From Flavobacteriaceae bacterium GSB9 (GTDB lineage: Bacteria; Bacteroidota; Bacteroidia; Flavobacteriales; Flavobacteriaceae), in assembly GCA_022749295.1 (NCBI GenBank), contig CP062007.1:3464001-3528000 (forward strand): DNA of 64,000 nt. Direction: 5' to 3'. Below the pieces are notes generated by a model. That model saw only the letters and a list, made by a program, of their open reading frames with translations, had not been told where the DNA came from and made no database searches. Position 1 is the first letter of the stretch. Each line of letters starts with the position of its first letter. A program made the position numbers and the translations under genes. Of the stretch, positions 54,992-63,674 are shown one piece after another.

Positions 54992-56002
54992 ATGAAGCCA
55001 AAACATACTTTCCTCTTTTTATTGATGCTTTGTAGCACATTAGCTATCGCACAACCAGACTGGAAACCAGATGATTCAAAAGGTTTTACGGCTCATGACC
55101 CCGTAGTAATAGAACAAGACAGCACCTTCTACCTGTTTACCACGGGAGGAGGGATGGCAAAAAGTCAAGATCTTGAAAATTGGACGAGAATTAAACCTGT
55201 TCCCAGTGAATTGGATTGGGTAACAGACGACATTATCGCAGGTTATCGTGGACGAGGCTATTGGGCTCCGGACATTCAGTTTTTGGACGGTACTTACTAT
55301 TTGTATTATTCTCCATCAGCATTCGCCAAAAACACTTCGGCGATTGGCGTGATGACCAATAAAACTTTAGATCAAAATAGCCCTGATTATAAATGGATAG
55401 ACCACGGTATGATTCTTCAATCCATACCTGGCAGGGATTTTTGGAATGCAATTGATGCCAATGTCTATTTTGATAGAAAATGGGGTGGCGGGGTCACCGG
55501 CTGGCTGTCCTTTGGATCCTTTTGGGGTGGTCTCAAGCTTGTAAAGTTAGATTCTACTATGAAAGCTCTGGCAGAGCCTCAGGAATGGTACACTATTGCC
55601 AAACAGAAACGCACTTTTGGCATGCCAGATACCGATCCTGGAGATGGGACCATCGAAGCACCATTTATTTATAAAAGGCATCAGTATTATTACCTGTTTA
55701 TTTCAACTGGGTATTGCTGCAGAGGATTAGATAGCACCTATAAGGTATTGGTGGGGCGGTCTCGAGACATACGCGGGCCTTATTTTGACAAAGAAGGGAG
55801 CCCTCTTTATGCTGGTGGAGGTACTTTTGTAGCAGGTGAAACCGAAGAATATGCGGGAATTGGTCATTGCGCTGTTTACGATTTTGATGGTAAGACCTAT
55901 TTTGTAGCACACGGATATGACAAAAAGGACAAAGGCCGATCTAAATTGATTGTTAAAACCATTGAATGGGATAGAGCTGAATGGCCAACCGTTAAGTTTT
56001 AA
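54992..56002 (+). CDS. GH43 arabinan endo-1,5-alpha-L-arabinosidase, second copy
   Basis: A 336-residue exported GH43 (signal ending LAIAQ; no lipobox, unlike its paralogue at 47106). Motifs: HDPVVIEQDST, YWAPDIQFLDGTYYLYYS, AFAKNTSAIG, NAIDANVYFD (catalytic Asp kept, Pro of the usual IDP replaced by Ala), WLSFGSFWGG, IEAPFIYKRH (catalytic Glu) and GYCCRGLDSTYKVLVG. The loss of the lipid anchor suggests that this copy works in the periplasm while the lipoprotein copy works on the surface or the membrane; that division is inference. Confidence 0.92.
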   Translation: MKPKHTFLFLLMLCSTLAIAQPDWKPDDSKGFTAHDPVVIEQDSTFYLFTTGGGMAKSQDLENWTRIKPVPSELDWVTDDIIAGYRGRGYWAPDIQFLDGTYYLYYSPSAFAKNTSAIGVMTNKTLDQNSPDYKWIDHGMILQSIPGRDFWNAIDANVYFDRKWGGGVTGWLSFGSFWGGLKLVKLDSTMKALAEPQEWYTIAKQKRTFGMPDTDPGDGTIEAPFIYKRHQYYYLFISTGYCCRGLDSTYKVLVGRSRDIRGPYFDKEGSPLYAGGGTFVAGETEEYAGIGHCAVYDFDGKTYFVAHGYDKKDKGRSKLIVKTIEWDRAEWPTVKF

Positions 56003-56011
56003 TTGATAAAT

Positions 56012-57355
56012 ATGAAAAAGTTAAACATTGTTTTATTCTTATTTCTATACATTTTTATTGGATGTAAAAACACAAATCCTCAACAACAGGAAGCACCACA
56101 GAGCTTCAACAAGAATGTCGATTTAGACAATCTTGATATCAATAAAAATGAAATCGCAGACATCGATTCTCTACTTCAATCTTTTGTTGATACGGAGAAA
56201 CTAAATTGTGTTACAGCATTTGTAGCTAAATCCGGCAATGTGATTTACAACAAAGCTTTTGGGTTAAAGGATATTGAAAATAATATTCCCGCTAAAGTTG
56301 ATGACTATTATGTGCTATTTTCACAAACCAAAGCCATTACAACAGTTGCTTTTATGATATTAGTTGAGCAGGGATTGGTAGCTATTGATGACCCAGTGTC
56401 AAAATATTATCCAGAAATTCCAGACCAAGTGGTTACCAAGGTAAATGAAGATGGTACTTACGAAACTCGTCCAGTTAAAACACCTATGACCTTTGTGCAC
56501 TTAATGTCACATTCTTCGGGGTTAAATGCAGGACTGGTAAGTGATATCCGAAAAAAAGAAAATAGAAAAAGTACTAATTTAAGTGAATTCGGGAAGATTG
56601 ATTCGACAGAGACTTATAAAGGACAGCGTAGTTTTGGAGGTAATCCAAATTCAAAATATTTAGAAGAAGAGATGTTGGATTTGGTGAGTTATCCGTTAGG
56701 TTTCGATCCAGGTTCAGATTGGAATTATCATGTAAGCACCAATATGTTGGCATATATTGTAGAACGTATTTCAGGCAAACCACTACAAAAATTCGTAAAG
56801 GAAACTATTTTAGAACCTTTGGATATGGTAAATACGGACTGGTATTATCAACCTGAATACTTAACACGTTTTGTAAAGCCTTACAGTCTGGTTGACGGAA
56901 AATTAGAACCTGGCTCAACGATGTTCGCCGAAGGTACTGTAAGCAGCCATAAAACCTATGCAGAAGGTGCTATCGGATTAAATGGCCCAATAGAGGATTA
57001 TGCTAAGTTTTGTCAAATGTTATTGAACGAAGGAAAATTTAATGGCAGCCGTATTCTAAAGCCCGAAACAATTGCCCAAATGACAAAAATTAATCGTTTG
57101 CCAGAAGTAAATTCTGGTGGTGAAAGTTTTCAATTCGGATTAGGATTTCAATTAGCTAACGAAAAAAACAAGCATATTAATAAAGTTTCAAATACCGCAT
57201 TTTGGTGGGGAGGTATGTTAGGTACAGAATATATCATTGATCCAGAAAAGGATTTAATTGCTCTGTTTTATATCAACATGTATAAAAGAGATCCACTATA
57301 TACGCAATATTTAGAAGAAGTATATGATGTATTTGATACAACTAAAACAAACTAA
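56012..57355 (+). CDS. Beta-lactamase-fold serine hydrolase lipoprotein
   Basis: A 447-residue lipoprotein (IFIGC) of the class C beta-lactamase/DD-peptidase family. S104-Q-T-K107 provides the SxxK nucleophile and base. Further segments are YHVSTNMLAYIVERISG and a C-terminal FWWGGMLGTEYIIDPE, where HxG or KTG is usual. A TTG at 56003 is also in frame, but the ATG at 56012 gives a better signal. In a carbohydrate operon such proteins act as esterases as often as on peptidoglycan. Its substrate is unknown. It sits 9 bp after GH43 and 2 bp before the GH127 gene, clearly within the operon. Confidence 0.88.
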   Translation: MKKLNIVLFLFLYIFIGCKNTNPQQQEAPQSFNKNVDLDNLDINKNEIADIDSLLQSFVDTEKLNCVTAFVAKSGNVIYNKAFGLKDIENNIPAKVDDYYVLFSQTKAITTVAFMILVEQGLVAIDDPVSKYYPEIPDQVVTKVNEDGTYETRPVKTPMTFVHLMSHSSGLNAGLVSDIRKKENRKSTNLSEFGKIDSTETYKGQRSFGGNPNSKYLEEEMLDLVSYPLGFDPGSDWNYHVSTNMLAYIVERISGKPLQKFVKETILEPLDMVNTDWYYQPEYLTRFVKPYSLVDGKLEPGSTMFAEGTVSSHKTYAEGAIGLNGPIEDYAKFCQMLLNEGKFNGSRILKPETIAQMTKINRLPEVNSGGESFQFGLGFQLANEKNKHINKVSNTAFWWGGMLGTEYIIDPEKDLIALFYINMYKRDPLYTQYLEEVYDVFDTTKTN

Positions 57356-57357
57356 AA

Positions 57358-59319
57358 ATGAATTTTAGCAGAGTAAAAATAATATTTTTGTTCTCGGTAA
57401 TTAGCTTGATAGGTTGTAATTCTAAACAACAAGGAAATGCTAAAACTGAACAGCAGTTAGAAGGTTATAAGATTCAACCTGTAGACATACAAAACGTAAA
57501 AGTAACAGATGAATTTTGGCTACCAATCATCAAACGCGTTCAAGAAAAAACCATTGAATATGCCATCTCGAAATGTGAAGAAGAGGGGCGTTTAGACAAT
57601 TTTTTAATTGCTGGCGGAGAGATGGAAGGTGAAGTAAAAGGCGCCATGCCTTTTGACGATACCGATGTATATAAAATTATTGAAGGTGCTTCAAACTCCC
57701 TCATCAGTGCGCCCAATCAAGAGTTGGAAATCTTATTGGATTCCCTAATAGGCATTATTAAAATAGGACAAGAAAAAGATGGCTATTTAACTACCTGGAG
57801 AACCATTAATCCAGCAAAACCACCTGCGCCTTGGGTGAAAACTGAAAAAGGAGTTAGGTGGGATGGCCTGTTTATGAGCCATGAGTTGTACAACGCGGGG
57901 CATTTGTATGAGGCCGCAGTGGTACACTATAAAGCAACCGGCAAACGGAACTTTTTGGACATTGCAATAAAGAATGCAGATTTAATGGTAAAGACCTTTG
58001 GAGAGGAAGAAGATAAAATCGATGCTGTCCCAGGGCATCAAATTATAGAAACCGGATTGATAAAACTGTACCAAATTACGGGAAAAGAAGAATATATAAA
58101 ACTAGCAAAATACTTTTTAGATAACCGAGGAAATCCTGATAACCACAAACTATTTGGCCCATATTCTCAAGACCACATTCCTGTTGTAGAGCAAGAAGAG
58201 GTAGTTGGCCATGCGGTTAGGGCTATGTACATGTACGCTGCGATGACCGATATTGCCGCAATTCAAAACGATAGTTTATATGCCAATACGATAAACAAAT
58301 TGTGGGACAATATGGTAAGCAAGAAAATGTACATTACTGGGGGTATTGGTGCAAAGCATGAGGGAGAACAGTTTGGGGAAAACTATGAGTTGCCCAATTT
58401 AACGGCCTACAACGAAACCTGTGCCGCTATTGGTGATGTATACTGGAACCACAGGTTGCACAATTTATATGGTGATGTTAAATATTTTGATGTGATTGAA
58501 CGTACACTGTTCAATGGTTTAATTTCAGGTTTATCGTTGGATGGCACTCATTTTTTCTATCCGAATGCATTAGAATCAGATGGTGTTTATAAATTCAATC
58601 GTGGCGCTTGTACACGTCAAGCTTGGTTTGATTGTTCGTGTTGCCCTACTAATATTATTCGTTTTATTCCCTCGGTGCCAGGGCTTATCTATTCAAAATC
58701 AAAATCAGATAAAACCATTTATGTCAACCTGTATGCATCGAGTCACGCCAATATCGATTTAAATGGTGGAAAAATATCGGTTTCCCAAGAAACATTGTAT
58801 CCGTGGAACGGTAAAGTGAAACTTTCGGTCATATCTCCTTCTGAAACCACTGTAAAATTCAGAGTGCCCGCATGGAGCAGAAATGAAGTATTGCCAAGCG
58901 ATTTATACTCCTATGCCAATAATTTACAAAGTGAACCTACACTTATAATTAATGGTAAAAAAATGGATGCCAATATTAAAGATGGCTATTTTGAAATAAC
59001 CAGAAACTGGAAGGCCAATGATAACGTTGAACTCAATTTTCCAATGCAGGTAAGAACAGTTAAAGCCAATGAAAAGGTAGAAGAAGACCGAGGGAAACTA
59101 TCTTTGGAATATGGTCCTTTGGTATATGCTGTCGAGGAAGTGGACAACCCAAATTTTGATAAAATCTCATTATCGTCTTCAGATCAATACGCAATTCAAA
59201 ATGAATCTATTTTAAAAGGCGTAAACACTATTAAAAAAAATAAATTAAAAGCCATTCCTTACTACGCTTGGTCTAATCGAGGCGTAAATAAAATGAAGGT
59301 TTGGATAGAAATAGAATAG
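57358..59319 (+). CDS. GH127 beta-L-arabinofuranosidase
   Basis: Removes beta-linked L-arabinofuranose. The 653-residue lipoprotein (SLIGC) has the (alpha/alpha)6 barrel and jelly-roll layout of GH127. The zinc/cysteine site of the family is intact: Glu353 and Cys355 in NETCAAIGD, and Cys428-Cys429 in CSCCPTN. Others: GGEMEGEVKGAMPFDDTDVYK, GHAVRAMYMYAAMTD, YITGGIGAKHEGEQFG, RTLFNGLISGLSLDG. Arabinan side chains and cell-wall glycoproteins can carry beta-L-Araf ends, so this enzyme extends the operon beyond simple alpha-linked arabinan. It lies just before the GH39-like gene. Confidence 0.94.
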   Translation: MNFSRVKIIFLFSVISLIGCNSKQQGNAKTEQQLEGYKIQPVDIQNVKVTDEFWLPIIKRVQEKTIEYAISKCEEEGRLDNFLIAGGEMEGEVKGAMPFDDTDVYKIIEGASNSLISAPNQELEILLDSLIGIIKIGQEKDGYLTTWRTINPAKPPAPWVKTEKGVRWDGLFMSHELYNAGHLYEAAVVHYKATGKRNFLDIAIKNADLMVKTFGEEEDKIDAVPGHQIIETGLIKLYQITGKEEYIKLAKYFLDNRGNPDNHKLFGPYSQDHIPVVEQEEVVGHAVRAMYMYAAMTDIAAIQNDSLYANTINKLWDNMVSKKMYITGGIGAKHEGEQFGENYELPNLTAYNETCAAIGDVYWNHRLHNLYGDVKYFDVIERTLFNGLISGLSLDGTHFFYPNALESDGVYKFNRGACTRQAWFDCSCCPTNIIRFIPSVPGLIYSKSKSDKTIYVNLYASSHANIDLNGGKISVSQETLYPWNGKVKLSVISPSETTVKFRVPAWSRNEVLPSDLYSYANNLQSEPTLIINGKKMDANIKDGYFEITRNWKANDNVELNFPMQVRTVKANEKVEEDRGKLSLEYGPLVYAVEEVDNPNFDKISLSSSDQYAIQNESILKGVNTIKKNKLKAIPYYAWSNRGVNKMKVWIEIE

Positions 59320-59331
59320 GTTGCACTAAAA

Positions 59332-61044
59332 ATGAGTATTATGCGAGTCATCAAACGTATTTCAGAGAAGTTACTTTTAGTAGGCTTGCTTGTTTTTCAA
59401 GCGAGTAGTTTTGGTCAAGAAAAGCCATTGGCAATTAATGTTGATGCTGCTGAGGAAATAGGACCTATGACCCCCATTTGGGCATGGTGGGGCTATGATG
59501 AACCTAACTATACGTACATGAAAGATGGTAAAAAACTACTCTCCGAAATGGCCGCACTAAGTCCAGTTCCTGTAAACGTTCGTGCCCATAGTCTATTGGT
59601 TACCGGAGAAGGCACACATGGACTAAAATGGGGCTCAACGAACGCTTATACCGAAGATGAAAATGGGAACCCTGTTTACGATTGGACTATAGTTGACAAA
59701 ATATTCGATACTTATATTGAAAGAGGCATGAAGCCTTTTGCCCAAATCGGGTTTATGCCTGAAGCACTGTCTGCAAAGCCAAAGCCTTACAGACATTATT
59801 GGAAACCCGGGGCGGCCTACGAAGATATTTACACCGGTTGGGCACACCCTCCTAAAGATTACGAAAAATGGGCCGAATTGGTGTATCAATGGGTGACCCA
59901 CTGCGTGGAGCGCTATGGAAAAGAAGAAGTAGAAAGTTGGTATTGGGAGCTCTGGAACGAACCTAATATAGGCTACTGGCAAGGTACTACCGAAGAATAC
60001 ATGAAATTATACGATTATAGTGCCGATGCGGTAAAAAGAGCATTGCCAACAGCAAAAATGGGAGGACCAGAAACCACTGGACCTGGATGGGACAAAGCAG
60101 CAGAATTTTTACGTACATTCTTGGATCATGTTAAAAACGGAAAGAACTATGCCACAGGAGAAACAGGCGCGCCTCTGGATTTTATAACCTTCCATGCTAA
60201 AGGTAGCCCTAAAGTGGTTGATGGTATGGTGCAAATGAATATGGGTGCACAGCTTAGGGATATTAGCAAAGGTTTTGAAATCATAGCATCTTATCCAGAA
60301 TTTAAGGATTTGCCAATTATCATTGGTGAATCAGACCCAGAAGGTTGTGCAGCGTGTTCCGAGGCAGATTATCCGCATAATGCATACAGGAATGGGACCA
60401 TGTATGCTAGCTACACCGCAGCTTCTTTTGCCAGGAAATATGAATTGGCAGACCATTATGGGGTTAATCTATTAGGAGCCGTAACTTGGGGGTTTGAGTT
60501 TGAAAACCAACCGTGGTATGCTGGTTTTAGAGATATGGCTACTAATGGAGTGGATAAGCCAGTGTTGAATGTTTTTAGAATGTTTGGAATGATGTCTGGT
60601 AATCGAATTAAGGTAGAGCAGGATAACCTTTCCTATAACTTTTTAAAGGTTAGGGACGAAAGTGTAAGAGGAGAAAACCCTGATATTAATGCCATAGCTT
60701 CAAAATGTGAAAACTCTATCGCCGTAATGGTTTGGAATTACCATGATAATAATGATTTAAATGTGCCATCATCATTGGTCAAATTATCTATAGATAATAT
60801 TCCATCAGAGAAAGTACTGATAAACCATTATAGGGTTGACCAAGAGTTTAGTAATTCTTACACGCTTTGGAAGGAAATGGGGTCTCCTCAAAAGCCTACT
60901 AAAGACCAAATCAAAAGTCTTGAAAAAGCTGGCCATTTGCATTTGTATGGGTCTCCTGAATGGAAACAAATTAATAAAGGAAAAACAAGTATTGATATAG
61001 ATTTGCCCAGACAGGCCATATCCTTAATAAAACTAGATTGGTAA
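59332..61044 (+). CDS. GH39-like clan-A glycosidase, exported
   Basis: A 570-residue enzyme with a signal peptide (ending SSFGQ). The clan GH-A barrel shows acid/base Glu210 in WELWNEPNIGYW and nucleophile Glu333 in IIIGESDPEG, with a C-terminal beta domain (RQAISLIKLDW end). The overall plan, with YDWTIVDKIFDTYIERGMKPFAQIGFMP and MGGPETTG, is that of GH39, which includes beta-xylosidases and enzymes on arabinose-containing side chains. In this operon a role on a special arabinan or arabinogalactan branch is likely but unproven. It starts 12 bp after GH127; a 100-bp gap precedes the transporter. Confidence 0.85.
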   Translation: MSIMRVIKRISEKLLLVGLLVFQASSFGQEKPLAINVDAAEEIGPMTPIWAWWGYDEPNYTYMKDGKKLLSEMAALSPVPVNVRAHSLLVTGEGTHGLKWGSTNAYTEDENGNPVYDWTIVDKIFDTYIERGMKPFAQIGFMPEALSAKPKPYRHYWKPGAAYEDIYTGWAHPPKDYEKWAELVYQWVTHCVERYGKEEVESWYWELWNEPNIGYWQGTTEEYMKLYDYSADAVKRALPTAKMGGPETTGPGWDKAAEFLRTFLDHVKNGKNYATGETGAPLDFITFHAKGSPKVVDGMVQMNMGAQLRDISKGFEIIASYPEFKDLPIIIGESDPEGCAACSEADYPHNAYRNGTMYASYTAASFARKYELADHYGVNLLGAVTWGFEFENQPWYAGFRDMATNGVDKPVLNVFRMFGMMSGNRIKVEQDNLSYNFLKVRDESVRGENPDINAIASKCENSIAVMVWNYHDNNDLNVPSSLVKLSIDNIPSEKVLINHYRVDQEFSNSYTLWKEMGSPQKPTKDQIKSLEKAGHLHLYGSPEWKQINKGKTSIDIDLPRQAISLIKLDW

Positions 61045-61144
61045 ATGGGCTGTTGTCAATCAACTGAATTAATGTAAATTAACAAACTAAACAACTGTTG
61101 GGAGGATTGTTTTTTCTCGGCAAAACTTCTAATAAATTAAACTT

Positions 61145-62488
61145 ATGAAAACCGAAAACCAAAAGTTAAGCGTTCTAGAAAAAATAGGATATGGATCTGG
61201 TGACGCTGCTGTGAACGTGGTAATATCTTCCATGTTCCTTATCATTACATTTTTTTATACCGATGTGTTTGGGTTAAAACCCAAAGATATGGCGCTTTTG
61301 TTTTTGTTGGTAAGGTTAATCGATGCGATTACCGATCCGCTTATGGGGATGATTACCGATAAAATAACAACAAAATGGGGTAGGTACCGGCACTATTTTC
61401 TATTTCTAGCAGTGCCTTTTGGGCTTTCCGTTTTCTTAACGTTTACTACACCAAATTTTGATTATGCGGGGAAAATGATTTATGCCTACCTAACCTATGT
61501 GTTCGTAACTATAATGTTTACCTCGGTAACTATTCCATATATATCCATAATTGGAGTACTTACCAGTGATCCCCAAGAACGTCTTTCAGCGAATGGCTAT
61601 AGACTTTTCTTTGCAAAGGTTGCTGCTTTTCTGGTATCTATTGTTGTGCCCATTCTTGCAGAAAAATTAGGTAAGAACGATATTGCTAGAGGTTATCAGC
61701 TCGCCATGGGATTAATGGCCTTTTTAGGAACCGTACTTTTCTTGTTTTGTTTCTTCACCACAAAGGAGCGTGTAGAGCACGAAGTAGAAAGTAAACCGCT
61801 TTCAGAGCAATTTAAGCTGTTGTTAAAAAATGGCCAATGGACATTGCTATTTGGTGTTTGCTTTTTTGGTACGGTAGGTTATGTTATACGAAATTCGGTG
61901 GCTATATTTTATGCAAAATATTTCCTTGATGGCGATGCCAGTGTACAATCATCTTTTATGGCAACCGGTGTTTTTGCGGCAATCTTGGCTATGCCGGCTT
62001 CAACCTTTATAACGAAACGCTACTGCAAGGTAAAACTGTTTAAATGGACGCAGCTTGCAGTGGGTTTAATTAGTTTAGTCATGCTATTTGCGGTTAAACC
62101 AGGAAACATGGTATTGGCTTATGTGCTGTATTTTATATTGTCGTTTGTTGTCGATTTACATGCGCCGGTATTTTGGTCGGCCATAGCAGAAGCGGTAGAT
62201 TATGGTCATGCCAAATCGGGTAAGCGGGTTTCTGGGCTTTCTTTTGGAGGTATTTCGTTTGCCCAAAAATTAGGAATGGGCTTAGCAGGAGCAGCAGTAG
62301 GGTATTTATTAGACTTCTTTGAATATGTGCCTAAAGCCGCTACGCAAAGTGAGTATGCATTATGGGGTATAGCCTTGATGCTTACAGTCATTCCGGGGCT
62401 GTTTCATGTAATTATGGGAAGCTTAATGTTCCGTTACAAAATTACGGATGAATATTACGAAAAAATCAAAATTAAACTAAACATATAG
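61145..62488 (+). CDS. GPH-family (MelB-type) sugar symporter
   Basis: Inner-membrane transporter of 447 residues with 12 predicted helices. GPH signatures: LEKIGYGSGDAAVNVVISSM, FYTDVFGLKPKDMALLFLLVRLIDAITDPLMG, DKITTKWGRYRHYFLF and SGKRVSGLSFGGISFAQKLGMGLAG. Family members carry melibiose, xylosides or arabinosides with a cation. It is followed 2 bp later by a GH43 without a signal peptide, so it most likely imports short arabino-oligosaccharides that the GH43 hydrolyses inside. Confidence 0.93.
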   Translation: MKTENQKLSVLEKIGYGSGDAAVNVVISSMFLIITFFYTDVFGLKPKDMALLFLLVRLIDAITDPLMGMITDKITTKWGRYRHYFLFLAVPFGLSVFLTFTTPNFDYAGKMIYAYLTYVFVTIMFTSVTIPYISIIGVLTSDPQERLSANGYRLFFAKVAAFLVSIVVPILAEKLGKNDIARGYQLAMGLMAFLGTVLFLFCFFTTKERVEHEVESKPLSEQFKLLLKNGQWTLLFGVCFFGTVGYVIRNSVAIFYAKYFLDGDASVQSSFMATGVFAAILAMPASTFITKRYCKVKLFKWTQLAVGLISLVMLFAVKPGNMVLAYVLYFILSFVVDLHAPVFWSAIAEAVDYGHAKSGKRVSGLSFGGISFAQKLGMGLAGAAVGYLLDFFEYVPKAATQSEYALWGIALMLTVIPGLFHVIMGSLMFRYKITDEYYEKIKIKLNI

Positions 62489-62490
62489 AA

Positions 62491-63492
62491 ATGGGGAGTT
62501 CAGACAAAAATGCACCAATAGTTTTACAACGTGCCGACCCGTTTATTTATAAACATACAGATGGGTTTTACTACTTTACAGGTTCGGTGCCGACCTATGA
62601 TGTTATTGAGCTAAGACGAGCCAAAACAATAAAAGAATTGCAAAATGCAGAAACTTTTAATGTATGGCGCAAACATGAAAGTGGACCAATGAGTCGTCAC
62701 ATTTGGGCGCCTGAGATTCATTATTTAGACGGAAAATGGTACGTGTATTTTGCGGCTAGTGAAGAAGAGGATATTTGGAAATTAAGGCCCTATGTTCTTG
62801 AATGTTCAGGTCAAGACCCTTTAAAGGACGAATGGGTGGAATTGGGACAAATGCAAGCTGCAGATGGCGATAACAAAACATTTATCGATTTTTCGTTGGA
62901 CGGCACTGTTTTTGAAAATAACGAAAAACGCTATTTCTGTTGGGCCGAAAAAACGGGCGGCCAATTTGCGGCTTCCAATTTATATTTAGCCGAAATGGAA
63001 TCGCCAATTAAATTAAAAACGGTACAATTCATGCTAACTACACCCGATTATGATTGGGAACGTATCGGTTTTTGGGTTAACGAAGGCCCAGCGGTTATCA
63101 AAAACAACGGAAAGATTTACATTACATTTTCAGCTAGTGCAACAGGAGCATGTTATTGCATGGGCTTGATGGAGGCCAATGAAAATGCCGATTTATTTGA
63201 TAGAAATTCGTGGAAAAAATCAAGGTACCCAGTATTACAATCCGACTATGAAAAAGGTATTTATGGTCCAGGGCATAACAGTTTTACGGTAGATGAAAAC
63301 GGGAATCCTTTGAGCGTTTATCATGCTAGGGATTACGAAAAAGCGGTTGGTGATCCTGCTATGGTCCCTAAAAGCGATACTAGACCATTGGAAGAAATTA
63401 TTGAAGACCCTTTATACGACCCAAACCGTCATGCACGAGTCATGGAAGTAAAATTTGATGGCGCTGGTAAACCTATTTTTGATTTTTATTAA
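62491..63492 (+). CDS. Cytoplasmic GH43 exo-arabinofuranosidase
   Basis: A 333-residue GH43 without a signal peptide, so cytoplasmic. Propeller motifs: Asp16 in RADPFIYKHTDGFYYFTGS, HIWAPEIHYLDGKWYVYFA, Asp in FSLDGTVFE and Glu in VNEGPAVI, plus YGPGHNSFTVDENGNPLSVY. The layout is that of exo-1,5-alpha-L-arabinofuranosidases acting on short oligosaccharides. Coupled to the GPH symporter (2 bp), it forms the last step before free arabinose reaches the isomerase and ribulokinase. It ends the enzyme operon; no clear terminator follows. Confidence 0.92.
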   Translation: MGSSDKNAPIVLQRADPFIYKHTDGFYYFTGSVPTYDVIELRRAKTIKELQNAETFNVWRKHESGPMSRHIWAPEIHYLDGKWYVYFAASEEEDIWKLRPYVLECSGQDPLKDEWVELGQMQAADGDNKTFIDFSLDGTVFENNEKRYFCWAEKTGGQFAASNLYLAEMESPIKLKTVQFMLTTPDYDWERIGFWVNEGPAVIKNNGKIYITFSASATGACYCMGLMEANENADLFDRNSWKKSRYPVLQSDYEKGIYGPGHNSFTVDENGNPLSVYHARDYEKAVGDPAMVPKSDTRPLEEIIEDPLYDPNRHARVMEVKFDGAGKPIFDFY

Positions 63493-63609
63493 AAAATAAC
63501 TAAAATACTGAACGATAATCATTTAAACTTCTGATTTTGAATTGAAAACCTAGAAAATTATAATAGATTTACCAAGTTAATCCATGAATGTCATTAAGGT
63601 TAAAATTTA

Positions 63610-63651
63610 AAAGTGTGCATATTACACTTATCAATATATTTACTATATTTG
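63610..63651 (+). promoter_or_regulatory. AraR-type operator O4 and araB promoter
   Basis: AAAGTGT-N7-ACACTTA (63610-63630) followed 13 bp later by an exact -7 box TATATTTG (63644-63651). The operator covers the -33 position, where no good TTTG is present. Spacing and order equal those of O2 before susC. The rest of the gap 63493-63674 shows nothing else. The leader to the ATG at 63675 is about 15-20 nt. Confidence 0.82.
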
Positions 63652-63674
63652 TAAAATCAAAAAACTAACATTAA

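Noticed and set aside
61318-61330. TAATCGATGCGAT inside the GPH transporter gene
   Set aside because: Coding sequence (LIDAI), only half of the palindrome is present.
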